NCBI RefSeq assembly: GCF_030123065.1
Contig: NZ_CP126093.1
Location: 2,174,001-2,238,000 of the forward strand
DNA: 64,000 nucleotides
Reading direction: 5' to 3'
From: Neobacillus sp. DY30
Lineage (GTDB): Bacteria > Bacillota > Bacilli > Bacillales > Cytobacillaceae
The notes under the pieces are model-generated. The model did not search any database and was not told the DNA's origin. It was given only the letters and a program-made list of their open reading frames with translations. Below are positions 53,512 to 62,943 of the stretch, piece by piece; position 1 is the stretch's first letter, and each line of letters begins with the position of its first letter. A program made the translations under genes and the position numbers.

Positions 53512-56500
53512 AATTGTCGGCCTGAAGTATGATGGCATGCAAAAGCAATATAAAGACACCACATTTAATTTTCATAATGAAGAAACATCCACAAATGGTC
53601 TGATTGCGATGATGAATGGCGGCGGAAAAGGTGTGTTCCTTCAGACCATTTTCCAAATCCTTAAACCCGGAACTTCTTGGGGAAAGCAAAACAATCGTTA
53701 TTATCAACAGTTCTTTTTTAATAATAAAGAGCAGTTTATTCCCTATACTTTTCATGTTCTCATTCAGTGGGAATTGGACGGTTCTGATCGCCGCCATTTG
53801 ATAACCGGCGGAATGTTTTCAGCCGAGCAGCGGATTTCAATGAGTGAAGAAAACGAGAATAAAACCTTGGAACAAGAAGCTAAGATCCTTCCTAATATTA
53901 CATTCTATACAAGAGAATTTGAGCGGAAAGAAGAAGCCGCCGTTGAACATATTCCGCTCTATGAAAATGGTGAAGTTGCTGAAACTGAGAGTTTAAAAGA
54001 CTATTTAAAGTGGAATGGATATGACGTTTACCGAGATACGAAGAAGCACTATCGCATCCTTGATACATACGGGATTAACCGTAAAGACTGGGACATTATG
54101 AAGGACATTAATAAGGATGAAGGCGGCGTTGGGAAATACTTCGAAGGAGCCGAGGACGATCATTCCCTGTTCCAAAAACGAATCATTCCCACTGTAAGTC
54201 AGGTTTTACATCGAACGGAACATCAAAAGAACGATCTTGTGGAGATTTTTAAAAGTCAGGCGAGTATTGCAAAGGATCTGCCTGTACTCCTAAAAAGAGA
54301 GCAAGCACATAAAGAGTTTTTAGAAGACATTGTCCCATTTGAAGAGCACGTAGCTAAAGGGGTAGAACATAAAGAAATTGTTCAGGAAAGTGTACAGACT
54401 GGCAGGCAGCTTCTTGGCGCTCTTGAGCATTTGAAGCAAACAGAAGAGGAACATTTGCTTACTCTGCAGAAAGACATAGAGAAACTACTCATTAAGCAGG
54501 CAGATTTACGATATCAAAAGGATAATTTAGAGTTTGCAAAAGCTCACAGAGAGGTCATGGATTGGGAAAAGAAATTAGTACAAGAAAAAGAAAAACATGT
54601 ATCCTTACAAGACATTGTCAAAGAGAAACAGGAGCGAAAGGAACAACTTGCTTTTCAAGCTTTATTAAAAGAATGGTATGAAAACGAACAGAGTATTCGC
54701 CTGCTATCTCAGCAGATCGCGACGTTGGAACAAAACAGCGGTTTAGAACAAGTGAATCAAAGAATGGATGAAATTAAGCAAATAGCGAAATCACAGTGGG
54801 AGCATTCCGTTTTATCGATACAAGAAGGGATAAAACAGTATATAGGGTATCAGAAGTTCTTAACTAAAAAAGTGAAGGAACTGTCTCAGCAAGACAAACA
54901 TAAGACTAAAGAAATTGCACAGCTTAGTACAGAAATTGATTTTCTATATACGCAAATGCATACCTTTGATTCTAAGGAAGCAGCACTCATCCAACAATTT
55001 GGCGATCGCTTAACCTATGACTTAAAGGGCTTGACCGATAGTTTCTTGAAACAAATTGACGAGAAAAAAGCAAAATTAGCAGAACTGCAAACGAAAGATA
55101 GGGAATCTAGCGAGAAGCAAAACAAATTAGCCACTTCACATGGTACGCTCGTCCAAGCGATTCAGTTTTCAGAAGCAAAATGTGAGGAATTAAACCTTGC
55201 AAATGAAAAGCAAAAAGAACGAGAAGCGAAACTTTTCGATAAGCTTCACGGTTTATTAGATAATGTCACAGTGCCGTTTACGCACTCGCTCTTATCGAAA
55301 TATAGTTTACAAATAGAAGAAGCACTGAGCAATAACCGCCAGCAAGCCGAACAAATCAAAAAAGAACTTTGGGAAACACAACTCGATCATTCTTTAAACG
55401 ATGAGCCCTTCTGGATTGCCAATAAAGATGTGAAAGAGTTAAAGGAATGGATTGATGAGAAGACTGGAATTGATGTCTTTTATGGAACACAATTTCTTCA
55501 ATCATTAAGCCCTGCGGAATTAGCGAATACCCTTCTCGCGTATCCGCTCCTTCCATACGGTTTGGTCGTAAGCGGGCAGCAATGGCAAAAAATTAACCAG
55601 CAGGTTCTTTCAGGAAGAATGTTTAAAAGTCCAGTTCCGATTTTCTTGCGTGAAGAAATGAACAAAGAACAGCATCAACCATCCTTTGTCATCATTAACG
55701 GGAATGAGAAAGAGCTTTTAACCGATAAAAATCAGTTTACCGGCTGGAAAATCCAGATTGCTAAACAAATAGAAGACAAGAAAGATACACTCTTTGAAAT
55801 TGAAAAAACAGAAACATCCTTGCGTCGTATTTTAAAAGAAATCGATCGTTTTTCAACAAGTGAGCTTTCTAGTGATATCGAAAAAGCGATAATTACGGAA
55901 CAGAATGCTCTTCTTTCTCTAAAAACGAAACTACAGGAAATTAAGACGCAAGAAGAGAAAGAAAAAGAATTACAGCTTGCGTTAAAAGCACAGCTAGAAA
56001 TGACACAAGGAAAGATTGAAAAGTTCACAAGAAATGTAGAAACATTAGAGGATTTTGAAAAAGAAAAAGCGCTGCACCAAGAAAATAAACGCGTGAAACT
56101 AGAAAAAGAGAAACAGAAGGAAGCCTTAGATTCTCAACAGCAAGAAATTGGAAAAGAGTATCAGCAAACCGTTGAACTTCAAAATCAGTGGAATCAAACA
56201 TACTTAGAATGGAAACTTACAACTGAACAAAATATTAAGGTCATTGCTTTCTTTATTGAAGAAGCCGTTTTTCCTGCTGAACAAAAAGGTGATCAAAGCG
56301 AAGAGGTCCCTAAGCTTTCACCACATTTATTACAAGAGATCAATGGAAGTATCGAAGAGCTAAAACAGCTTCAAAAATCAAAAGAAGAACAGGCGAGGGA
56401 ATTACTTGTTCTTCAAGCCAGAAAGGAAACCGAGCAAAAGCAGCAAAAGAAATTAGAGAAAAAACTCCATGCACATGATGAGGAATGGAAAAATGGTGTT

Positions 56501-57946
56501 GAACCTGAGGAACCAATTAGTATATTAGAAAACATGCTGCAAAATGCTCAGAAGGAAGCAAAGACAGCGGAAAAAGAAGAACGGGAACAAGGCACAGCGG
56601 TAACCGTTGCAGAAACGAGCTTAAAGCATGCCATCGAACAGCGTGATAAATTAGGAAAAAAGGTAGAAAAGCATGAAAAACAGTCTGAAGCCTGGGAAGA
56701 CCTTGACTTAGAAATCAAAGAAGTAGAAATAAAAGACCAAACGAAAGTAACGAAAGAGGCAGTAAAGAAGGCTGAAAAGGTTCAAAAAGAAACAGAAACG
56801 AATATTGCAGGCTATGAAGGAGATCTATTAACTCTTTCAGTTATTCTTAAAGAGGAAGCTGCTGTGTTTACGAATGAGGATGTTGAAAAAGTTAAGAGTC
56901 AAGGTAAAGCATGTATCTTATCCTGGTGTGAAGAACATCAAGGTATTCAAGAAGAAGGTCAAGAAAAGCATGCGAAAATTGATCAATCATTGCGTAATCT
57001 AAAGCTTACCATTGAAGGCAAAGATTGGGAGATTCGTTTTAAAAATGAAGTATTAACAACACTGGACCACTTGGATACTAGGCATTACGCGCATATCCAA
57101 AGTATCGTTAAAAATATGAAGCGTTTTTCACAAAGCGGATTGGAACAATTAGAGCGCGATAAGGAACGGGCAGAGAAGGCACAAAACTTCTGGGCAAGTC
57201 GTGCGAGCATGAAAGTAATGAGTATTTCAGAAGCGATTCGTTCGATGGTGGCAAAAATGAAGCTTAAAAATGAACGAGGATCGTTTCCGCTCGTCCAGCT
57301 TAAAGAAGACATCTTGCCCAAAAAGCCTGAAGATATTGAACCGCTGTTGAAGCAGCATTTTGTTTCTGCGATTAACAAAATTACCAAACAATTTGATATG
57401 ATTGACGACCAAAACCGGGCCTTAGATGAAGAAATAAAACAACTAATCAGTGATGAACAAATATTATTTGTATCCCTTCGAAATCGTTATCCTGAGCTTT
57501 TGGTCTACAACATGCGAACGGATAATGCTTTTATGTACGGGAAACCGCAAAGAGAGCACTATTCAACCTGGCAGACAATTAATCAAGGTTCTAAGACGAA
57601 ATCGGATGGCAGTGGAGGACAAAAGTTATCAGCCCGAATGGTAATGATGATGATGTTATTATCAGTAAAAAGTGAAACCGATCAAAGCTGGGTTCCTTTA
57701 GTCTGTGATAATCCCTTTGGACAAGCTGCATCGGCGCATGTCCTTGACCCAATCTTCGCCGTTGCCGAAAAACTGAAGTTCCAATTCATCGTTGTTACAC
57801 CACCTGAACTGGTTAAAACGGAAATCAGTCAAAGATTTGAAGCCTATTATAAATTAGACTTCATTCGTGAAAAAGGAAAAGAAATTGTTTCCGACACGAT
57901 TGTTCCTGCCTTTCGGATTTACCAGGGGCAGGAAGTAACTCAGTAA
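53489..57946 (+). CDS. jetC: Wadjet SMC-like ATPase JetC
   Basis: 1485 aa. N-terminal Walker A is MMNGGGKGVF (K47). Long coiled coils lie at about 290-560 and 740-1180 around a central hinge-like part (about 590-720). The ABC signature SGGQKLSARMV starts at residue 1375. Walker B-like LVCDNPFGQAASAH has D1407 followed by Asn where most SMC ATPases have Glu. With JetABD it should extrude and cut circular plasmid DNA. GAGGAGGAAG precedes the ATG. The last gene of the operon, with a strong terminator. Confidence 0.92.
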   Translation: MPKIHRIRIVGLKYDGMQKQYKDTTFNFHNEETSTNGLIAMMNGGGKGVFLQTIFQILKPGTSWGKQNNRYYQQFFFNNKEQFIPYTFHVLIQWELDGSDRRHLITGGMFSAEQRISMSEENENKTLEQEAKILPNITFYTREFERKEEAAVEHIPLYENGEVAETESLKDYLKWNGYDVYRDTKKHYRILDTYGINRKDWDIMKDINKDEGGVGKYFEGAEDDHSLFQKRIIPTVSQVLHRTEHQKNDLVEIFKSQASIAKDLPVLLKREQAHKEFLEDIVPFEEHVAKGVEHKEIVQESVQTGRQLLGALEHLKQTEEEHLLTLQKDIEKLLIKQADLRYQKDNLEFAKAHREVMDWEKKLVQEKEKHVSLQDIVKEKQERKEQLAFQALLKEWYENEQSIRLLSQQIATLEQNSGLEQVNQRMDEIKQIAKSQWEHSVLSIQEGIKQYIGYQKFLTKKVKELSQQDKHKTKEIAQLSTEIDFLYTQMHTFDSKEAALIQQFGDRLTYDLKGLTDSFLKQIDEKKAKLAELQTKDRESSEKQNKLATSHGTLVQAIQFSEAKCEELNLANEKQKEREAKLFDKLHGLLDNVTVPFTHSLLSKYSLQIEEALSNNRQQAEQIKKELWETQLDHSLNDEPFWIANKDVKELKEWIDEKTGIDVFYGTQFLQSLSPAELANTLLAYPLLPYGLVVSGQQWQKINQQVLSGRMFKSPVPIFLREEMNKEQHQPSFVIINGNEKELLTDKNQFTGWKIQIAKQIEDKKDTLFEIEKTETSLRRILKEIDRFSTSELSSDIEKAIITEQNALLSLKTKLQEIKTQEEKEKELQLALKAQLEMTQGKIEKFTRNVETLEDFEKEKALHQENKRVKLEKEKQKEALDSQQQEIGKEYQQTVELQNQWNQTYLEWKLTTEQNIKVIAFFIEEAVFPAEQKGDQSEEVPKLSPHLLQEINGSIEELKQLQKSKEEQARELLVLQARKETEQKQQKKLEKKLHAHDEEWKNGVEPEEPISILENMLQNAQKEAKTAEKEEREQGTAVTVAETSLKHAIEQRDKLGKKVEKHEKQSEAWEDLDLEIKEVEIKDQTKVTKEAVKKAEKVQKETETNIAGYEGDLLTLSVILKEEAAVFTNEDVEKVKSQGKACILSWCEEHQGIQEEGQEKHAKIDQSLRNLKLTIEGKDWEIRFKNEVLTTLDHLDTRHYAHIQSIVKNMKRFSQSGLEQLERDKERAEKAQNFWASRASMKVMSISEAIRSMVAKMKLKNERGSFPLVQLKEDILPKKPEDIEPLLKQHFVSAINKITKQFDMIDDQNRALDEEIKQLISDEQILFVSLRNRYPELLVYNMRTDNAFMYGKPQREHYSTWQTINQGSKTKSDGSGGQKLSARMVMMMMLLSVKSETDQSWVPLVCDNPFGQAASAHVLDPIFAVAEKLKFQFIVVTPPELVKTEISQRFEAYYKLDFIREKGKEIVSDTIVPAFRIYQGQEVTQ

Positions 57947-57980
57947 GATAATGCAAGAATTATGTCACCAAGGAAACTTA

Positions 57981-58018
57981 AAAAATCTCACTTTCTATAA
58001 AGAAAGTGGGATTTTTTA
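57981..58018 (+). terminator. Terminator of the Wadjet operon
   Basis: AAAAATCTCACTTTC pairs with GAAAGTGGGATTTTTT (one G-T pair), loop TATAAA. Confidence 0.88.
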
Positions 58019-58257
58019 TTGTACATGAGCCGCCTTAGAAGGTCGGAGAAGAATCAAGCATATTAAAATGAAATGGCAGTTTGTAAGTTTTTTATGAAAA
58101 TACTATTAAAAAAAACAGGAGAGAATAACTATTTAAAATCGATAAATCCGCCGTTGATAGGGAAAGATAGAAATTATTATTGTAAAGTCTATTCCGTATC
58201 TAAACTGAAAGTCCTATTAATTATTAACCATCTTTCGAACACTCCTCTATCCTTCTA

Positions 58258-58298
58258 TTTACAATCTTCATAATCCTTTAACAAATCCTGGATATAAT
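58258..58298 (+). promoter_or_regulatory. phoD promoter with candidate PhoP boxes
   Basis: TTTACA (58258-58263) and TTTAACA (from 58277) are TTHACA-like half-sites about two 11-bp steps apart, with a weaker one between. A TATAAT -10 follows at 58293-58298. This fits phosphate-starvation control, as known for phoD in B. subtilis. Confidence 0.4.
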
Positions 58299-58339
58299 CA
58301 GAGTCGTGGTAAAAATATGTATTCTGAGAGGGGAAAATC

Positions 58340-60085
58340 ATGACAAATTTGGATGAAATGATTAGGAAGTTTAACGAACAAAATTTAAAAAAGAATTTAG
58401 ACCGTCGTAGCTTTCTTCATGGAGCCGGCAAGATTGCTGGGCTATCCCTTGGGCTGACCATTGCTCAGTCATTGGGAGGATTTAAAGTAGATGCGGCTCC
58501 GAGTTTTAGTGAATATCCATTCACACTTGGAGTTGCTTCCGGTGATCCGCTGTCAGACAGTGTCGTACTATGGACAAGGTTGGCTCCGGATCCATTAAAC
58601 GGTGGAGGAATGCCCGCTCATGTCGTTCCTGTTAATTGGGAGCTTTCAACAGACGAAAACTTTCGAAATGTAATCAAACGAGGAACGGAACATGCTTCCC
58701 CTAATCTCGCACATTCAATCCATGTAGAAGTGAGTGGCCTGAAAGCAAATACTGTTTATTTTTATCGTTTCAAGACAGGAAATGAACTCAGTCCTGTTGG
58801 AAAAACAAAAACCTTACCTGCAGCAGGTGCCAGTGTAGCAAGTATGACGTTCGCATTCGCATCCTGTCAGCAATATGAACACGGCTTTTTTACTGCATAC
58901 AAACATATGGCCAAAGAGGATCTCGACCTAGTATTCCACCTTGGGGATTATATATATGAATACGGTCCAAACGAGTATCTTTCACCAACGGGCAATGTCC
59001 GTGTCCATAAAGGCGATGAAATTATCACGATTGAAGATTATCGCAACCGTCATGCTCAATATCGTTCAGATGAACATTTAAGGGCTGCGCATGCTGCATT
59101 CCCGTGGGTTGTTACGTGGGATGATCATGAAGTGGAAAACAATTACGCAAATCTCATTCCAGAAAAAGGTCAGTCTGTTGAGGCTTTTATCAAGCGCCGC
59201 GCTGCTGCGTACCAGGCTTATTACGAACATATGCCGCTTCGAAGGTCGTCATTGCCGCATGATGGCGGCATGCAATTGTATCGGGATTTTACATATGGTG
59301 ATTTGGCGAATTTTTATATTCTTGATACACGGCAGTACCGTGATGATCAGGCGAATGGTGATGGTTCGAAAGCACATACACCTGAATCATTGGATCCAAA
59401 GCGCACTCTTCTTGGAGCAGAACAAGAAAAATGGCTTCTTGGCAATCTAGGAAGTTCAAAATCATATTGGAATGTCCTGGCTCAGCAGATATTCTTTGCA
59501 CAGCGCAAATCTGGAAGCATTACAGCTCCAAAATACAGCATGGATTCATGGGATGGCTATCCTGCGGCACGCCAGCGCATTACGGATTTCGTTGCTGACG
59601 AAAACATTAACAATATTGTCGTTCTCACTGGAGATGTCCATGCAAGCTGGGCTTCTAACCTAATGACTGATTACAACAATCCAGAATCTCGAATTTTTGG
59701 AGCAGAGTTTGTTGGAACATCTATTACTTCGGGTGGAAACGGATCAGACTGGCGTGCAGATACGGCCAAATCTTTAGCGGACAACCCACACATTAAATTC
59801 TTTAATAATTACCGTGGTTATGTTCGTTGCCAGGTCACTCCTGAACAATGGCGTGCTGATTACCGTGTCGTCCCATTTGTGACGGAGCATGGAGCAGATA
59901 TTTCAACAAGAGCATCGTTTATTTTTGAGAAAGACCAGAACGGACTCAAAGAAATAGCGGCTACTACAATACCAATGGGTGTGCAAATGTCTAATGAAGT
60001 GGAAGAAGATCGCCACCGTGCCCACTCCCGGGCCCACGAAAAACAAATGGAGAAAAAGCGCAAACGCGAAGCCGTTACGAACTAA
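58340..60085 (+). CDS. phoD: Alkaline phosphatase/phosphodiesterase PhoD (Tat-exported)
   Basis: 581 aa, near the 583 of B. subtilis PhoD. The Tat signal has the twin-Arg motif LDRRSFLHGAGK followed by a hydrophobic stretch and AAP cleavage region (about 45-50). Metal-binding motifs include ASCQQYEHGFF, HLGDYIYEYG, VVTWDDHEVENNYA and LTGDVHASW. It hydrolyses phosphodiesters such as teichoic acid outside the cell to recover phosphate. A basic tail (HEKQMEKKRKREAVTN) ends it. No tatAC genes follow, unlike in B. subtilis. Confidence 0.95.
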   Translation: MTNLDEMIRKFNEQNLKKNLDRRSFLHGAGKIAGLSLGLTIAQSLGGFKVDAAPSFSEYPFTLGVASGDPLSDSVVLWTRLAPDPLNGGGMPAHVVPVNWELSTDENFRNVIKRGTEHASPNLAHSIHVEVSGLKANTVYFYRFKTGNELSPVGKTKTLPAAGASVASMTFAFASCQQYEHGFFTAYKHMAKEDLDLVFHLGDYIYEYGPNEYLSPTGNVRVHKGDEIITIEDYRNRHAQYRSDEHLRAAHAAFPWVVTWDDHEVENNYANLIPEKGQSVEAFIKRRAAAYQAYYEHMPLRRSSLPHDGGMQLYRDFTYGDLANFYILDTRQYRDDQANGDGSKAHTPESLDPKRTLLGAEQEKWLLGNLGSSKSYWNVLAQQIFFAQRKSGSITAPKYSMDSWDGYPAARQRITDFVADENINNIVVLTGDVHASWASNLMTDYNNPESRIFGAEFVGTSITSGGNGSDWRADTAKSLADNPHIKFFNNYRGYVRCQVTPEQWRADYRVVPFVTEHGADISTRASFIFEKDQNGLKEIAATTIPMGVQMSNEVEEDRHRAHSRAHEKQMEKKRKREAVTN

Positions 60086-60118
60086 TCTTTGCTAATCATT
60101 GAATATTAAAAAAGTAAA

Positions 60119-60158
60119 AAAATAGAGCTGGCGGGAGATTACCGTCCGCTCTATTTTT
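60119..60158 (+). terminator. Terminator of phoD
   Basis: AAATAGAGC and GCTCTATTT pair and continue inward with GGCGG/CCGTC; a T run follows. Confidence 0.85.
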
Positions 60159-60293
60159 ATGAAAGTAGAAGAGCATTACTAGCGAGAACATGTCATGTTT
60201 CTGTCACAGATTCTTCATCGTATCTTTATATCCTAAACTTACAATCAAACTTCAGAGAAACAAAACAAAGAAGTTTTAGGAGGATATAGGCAT

Positions 60294-60785
60294 ATGAACA
60301 TGACACATTATATGGGCTTACTTGCAGACAATCAACCATGGAACCTGATTATTTTTATGGCAATTCCGGTTATCTGTGCAGAAACAATTGCTGTAACTGA
60401 ATTAGCGATATTGTTTACTAGAAATCTAACTGGTAAATTAAGATTGGTTAACAAAATAACATCCATTTTTGTTGGTATTTATTTTACTGGTATTTTTATC
60501 TACTTGCTATTTAATGCGGTTATTCCAATAACATCAAATGGAGAATGGCATGGATGGATTGATGTAGTTGCAGTAGGGTTCTACTTACTTGGAATCATCC
60601 CTTTACTGGGCATGGCACTATTGGATCTAAATCTTATTTATAAAAACAAATCACAAGAAGAAAAATTAAAAGTTCACGCAACTTTTGTTGGGATGTTTCT
60701 AATATTTGCACACATTGCCATGATCGCTGGAATGGTTGATCCAACAATCGTTTCTGACATGCCAAGAATGGGTCATAACATGTAA
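60294..60785 (+). CDS. Four-TM integral membrane protein, 163 aa
   Basis: Hydrophobic segments lie at about 17-40, 55-78, 90-112 and 128-148. The N-terminus is MNMTHYMGLLADNQPW, and His/Met residues are scattered (GHNM at the end, HIAMIAGMVD). The shape and the Met/His content recall small permease-like DUF proteins (DUF6803 comes to mind), but I cannot assign a substrate. AGGAGG precedes the ATG by ten bases. It is transcribed alone ahead of array E. Confidence 0.75.
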   Translation: MNMTHYMGLLADNQPWNLIIFMAIPVICAETIAVTELAILFTRNLTGKLRLVNKITSIFVGIYFTGIFIYLLFNAVIPITSNGEWHGWIDVVAVGFYLLGIIPLLGMALLDLNLIYKNKSQEEKLKVHATFVGMFLIFAHIAMIAGMVDPTIVSDMPRMGHNM

Positions 60786-60833
60786 ATATAAGGTTTGCAC
60801 TAGTTGGATCGAGATCAGTAAATTTGGTTTATC

Positions 60834-61137
60834 GTGACCATTACTTTTTAGGCGATTCGGTCACTAAAGAACCTTTATAGTGCCCGTAGCTCTTACTTAT
60901 TTTAGGTTATGGTCACTAAAGAACCTTTATAGTGCCCGTAGCTCTTACTTATTTTAGGTTAAGGTCACTAAGGAGCCCTTATAGTGACCGTAGCTCTTAC
61001 TTATTTTAGATTACGGTCACTAAAGAGCCCTTATAGTAACCGTAGCTTTTACTTATTTTAGATTACGGTCACTAAAGAGCCCTTATAATGACCGTAGCTC
61101 TTACTTATTTTAGATTACGGTCACTAAAGAGCCCTAG
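60834..61137 (+). repeat. Tandem palindromic array E, exact 52-bp period
   Basis: Six GGTCACTA landmarks at 60859, 60911, 60963, 61015, 61067 and 61119, all exactly 52 apart; the last unit is cut. Each unit is CGGTCACTA, eleven bases (AAGAGCCCTTA), TAGTGACCG, and a 23-base linker TAGCTCTTACTTATTTTAGATTA with few changes. A half unit (GTGACC at 60834) precedes. The early copies have GCCC in place of GACC in the right arm. It lies between the membrane-protein gene and the coat-like remnant. Confidence 0.92.
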
Positions 61138-61183
61138 AGTTACGATGAACTTGCCGCGGAATACAAAGCTTTTCAATACAATG

Positions 61184-61218
61184 AAAATCTCACCTTCAAA
61201 ATGGAAGGTGAGATTTTT
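61184..61218. terminator. Bidirectional terminator hairpin
   Basis: AAAATCTCACCTTC and GAAGGTGAGATTTT form a 14-bp perfect stem with loop AAAATG and T runs on both sides. Confidence 0.85.
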
Positions 61219-61224
61219 ATTAAC

Positions 61225-61410
61225 CTACATCGTCATATTCCCAGACTGATTCATCAAGTTCATTTGGGTCATTGTCCCGTAAGACTGCATATAGTTACTT
61301 TGAGTTGTATCCTTTAAGGCATGAATTTGATTAAATCCTCTCTGATTCGCATATTAGAAAGCTTCATAGACCATGTCAGCACTTGCATATGCTCCAAGTG
61401 TCATAGTCAT
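61225..61410 (-). pseudogene. Broken small coat-like gene (in-frame TAA)
   Basis: GGGAGGA lies seven bases before ATG 61410-61408. The frame gives MTMTLGAYASADMVYEAF, then TAA at 61356-61354, then continues YANQRGFNQIHALKDTTQSN and Met/Gln/Asn-rich residues to TAG at 61227-61225, right at a terminator. One ochre codon thus splits an otherwise complete 61-codon gene. The Met/Gln/Asn-rich end resembles small spore-coat proteins; the family is not certain. It could also be a truly short 18-aa peptide. Confidence 0.45.
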
Positions 61411-61569
61411 AATCGAATCCTCCCAAAGGTTTATTTCGTGTATCCCTCATTAATGATTTCCCCGGCTAAACACAAATAATCTATTAAAAAAGAAATCACC
61501 AGCTCTACATATTAATGGTCATTTTGGAAATAATTATCATGACCATGATACGTTAGGGGAGAATTCATT

Positions 61570-62931
61570 TTGAGTGATTTATTAATAGCCCGTTCCTTAT
61601 TTGGGACGACAATGGCTTTTCACATTATATTTGCTACGATAGGAGTCGGTTTGCCGCTGATGATTTTGGCTGCAGAACTTCTCTATCAAAAAACAAAAGA
61701 TCAAGATTACGTGGTAATGGCGAAACGATGGACGAAGGCATTTGCCGTTCTACTGGGAGTCGGGATCCCGACTGGTACGATTGCGGGTGTACAATTATCG
61801 TTACTATGGCCTGGTTTTATGGAAGTGATTGGTCGAGTGATGCCACTTCCTTTCCAAATTGAAATCTATGCTTTTTTTATTGAGGCGTTGTTTATGTCTA
61901 TTTACGTCTATGCTGCTGAGAGAATTGCTCCTTGGATGCGTATTGCCAGCTTAGTGCTGGTCGCAATCGGGGCTCTTTCCTCCGCTGTTTTAATTACCAA
62001 TGTTCATGCCTTTCAAGGGACACCTGCTGGATTCCGTTATGAAAATGGAAAATTCCTAGATATCGATCCTTGGGCCGCTTTTTTTAATCCAAGCTTCTTT
62101 GTTACTGCTGGACATGTGGCATTGTCTGCCTATGTAGTGGGGGCTTTTGTTGTTGCATCTGTTGCGTCCTTTAAAATGATGAAAAATAAAATCGGGTCAA
62201 GAGTATATCTGTTTCATCAAAAAGCACTCGTCCTAAGTCTGGTCGTAGGTGGTATCTTTGCTTTTCTAACTGCTATAAATGGACATGAATCGGCTCAATA
62301 CCTTCATAAATACCAGCCGGAAAAATTAGCTGCAGCAGAAGGGTTATTTGAAACACAATCCCATGCACCCTTAGCCATTGGTGGTTTTACGGACAAAGAA
62401 ACGAAGGAAATTAAAGGAGCTATTGAAATACCTTGGGCGCTGAGTTTTCTCGCGGGGAACAGCTTTGATACCGTGGTTGTCGGTTTAAACGATTTTCCAG
62501 AAGAACTATGGCCGCCATTATTCATCCATACTCTTTTTAATGGAATGGTGTTTATAGGCTCGGCACTGATTATGGTTCCTTTGCTTGTTTTTGCATGGAG
62601 GAAATTTCTCAAAAAAACACATTACCCAAAGATTATGCTTTGGGGGCTGGTTACGACAGGTCCTCTGGCAGTGATCGCCATTGAATGCGGTTGGATTTTT
62701 GCCTGCACTGGCCGTCAGCCATGGGTAATCTACCATATCTTTTCGACAGCAGAGTCTGCAACGACGGCAACGAACTTAGGTACACTTTTTATATCGTTTA
62801 TTGTTGTTTACATTATCCTAGGGCTTTCTGTGGTGTTCGTATTACTCTATTTCTTTAGAAAAAATACAGAATTAGATGATATCGAACGGGCAGAGAAAAA
62901 AGGCATCCCATTATTTAGTTCAAATTCGTAG
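61570..62931 (+). CDS. cydA: Cytochrome bd-type ubiquinol/menaquinol oxidase subunit I (CIO/YthA-like)
   Basis: 453-aa membrane protein that oxidises quinol and reduces oxygen. H18 (TTMAFHIIFATIGVG) is the expected high-spin haem ligand, and the His in INGHESAQ the b558 ligand. The short Q-loop after it and the overall length fit the CIO/YthA branch rather than long-loop CydA. TTG start after AGGGGAG. A dyad TGGTCAT/ATGACCA at 61516-61545 lies upstream. No Rex box was seen here, unlike cydA of B. subtilis. It forms a pair with the next gene 12 bases on. Confidence 0.92.
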   Translation: MSDLLIARSLFGTTMAFHIIFATIGVGLPLMILAAELLYQKTKDQDYVVMAKRWTKAFAVLLGVGIPTGTIAGVQLSLLWPGFMEVIGRVMPLPFQIEIYAFFIEALFMSIYVYAAERIAPWMRIASLVLVAIGALSSAVLITNVHAFQGTPAGFRYENGKFLDIDPWAAFFNPSFFVTAGHVALSAYVVGAFVVASVASFKMMKNKIGSRVYLFHQKALVLSLVVGGIFAFLTAINGHESAQYLHKYQPEKLAAAEGLFETQSHAPLAIGGFTDKETKEIKGAIEIPWALSFLAGNSFDTVVVGLNDFPEELWPPLFIHTLFNGMVFIGSALIMVPLLVFAWRKFLKKTHYPKIMLWGLVTTGPLAVIAIECGWIFACTGRQPWVIYHIFSTAESATTATNLGTLFISFIVVYIILGLSVVFVLLYFFRKNTELDDIERAEKKGIPLFSSNS

Positions 62932-62943
62932 GAGGAATAACAA

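Noticed and set aside
58073..58273. 66-codon plus-strand frame between Wadjet and phoD
   Set aside because: No RBS before the ATG, no domain, and it runs into the phoD promoter region.
61419..61569. Rex operator upstream of cydA
   Set aside because: No TTGTGA-N6-TCACAA-like palindrome is present; only a TGGTCAT/ATGACCA dyad of unknown meaning.
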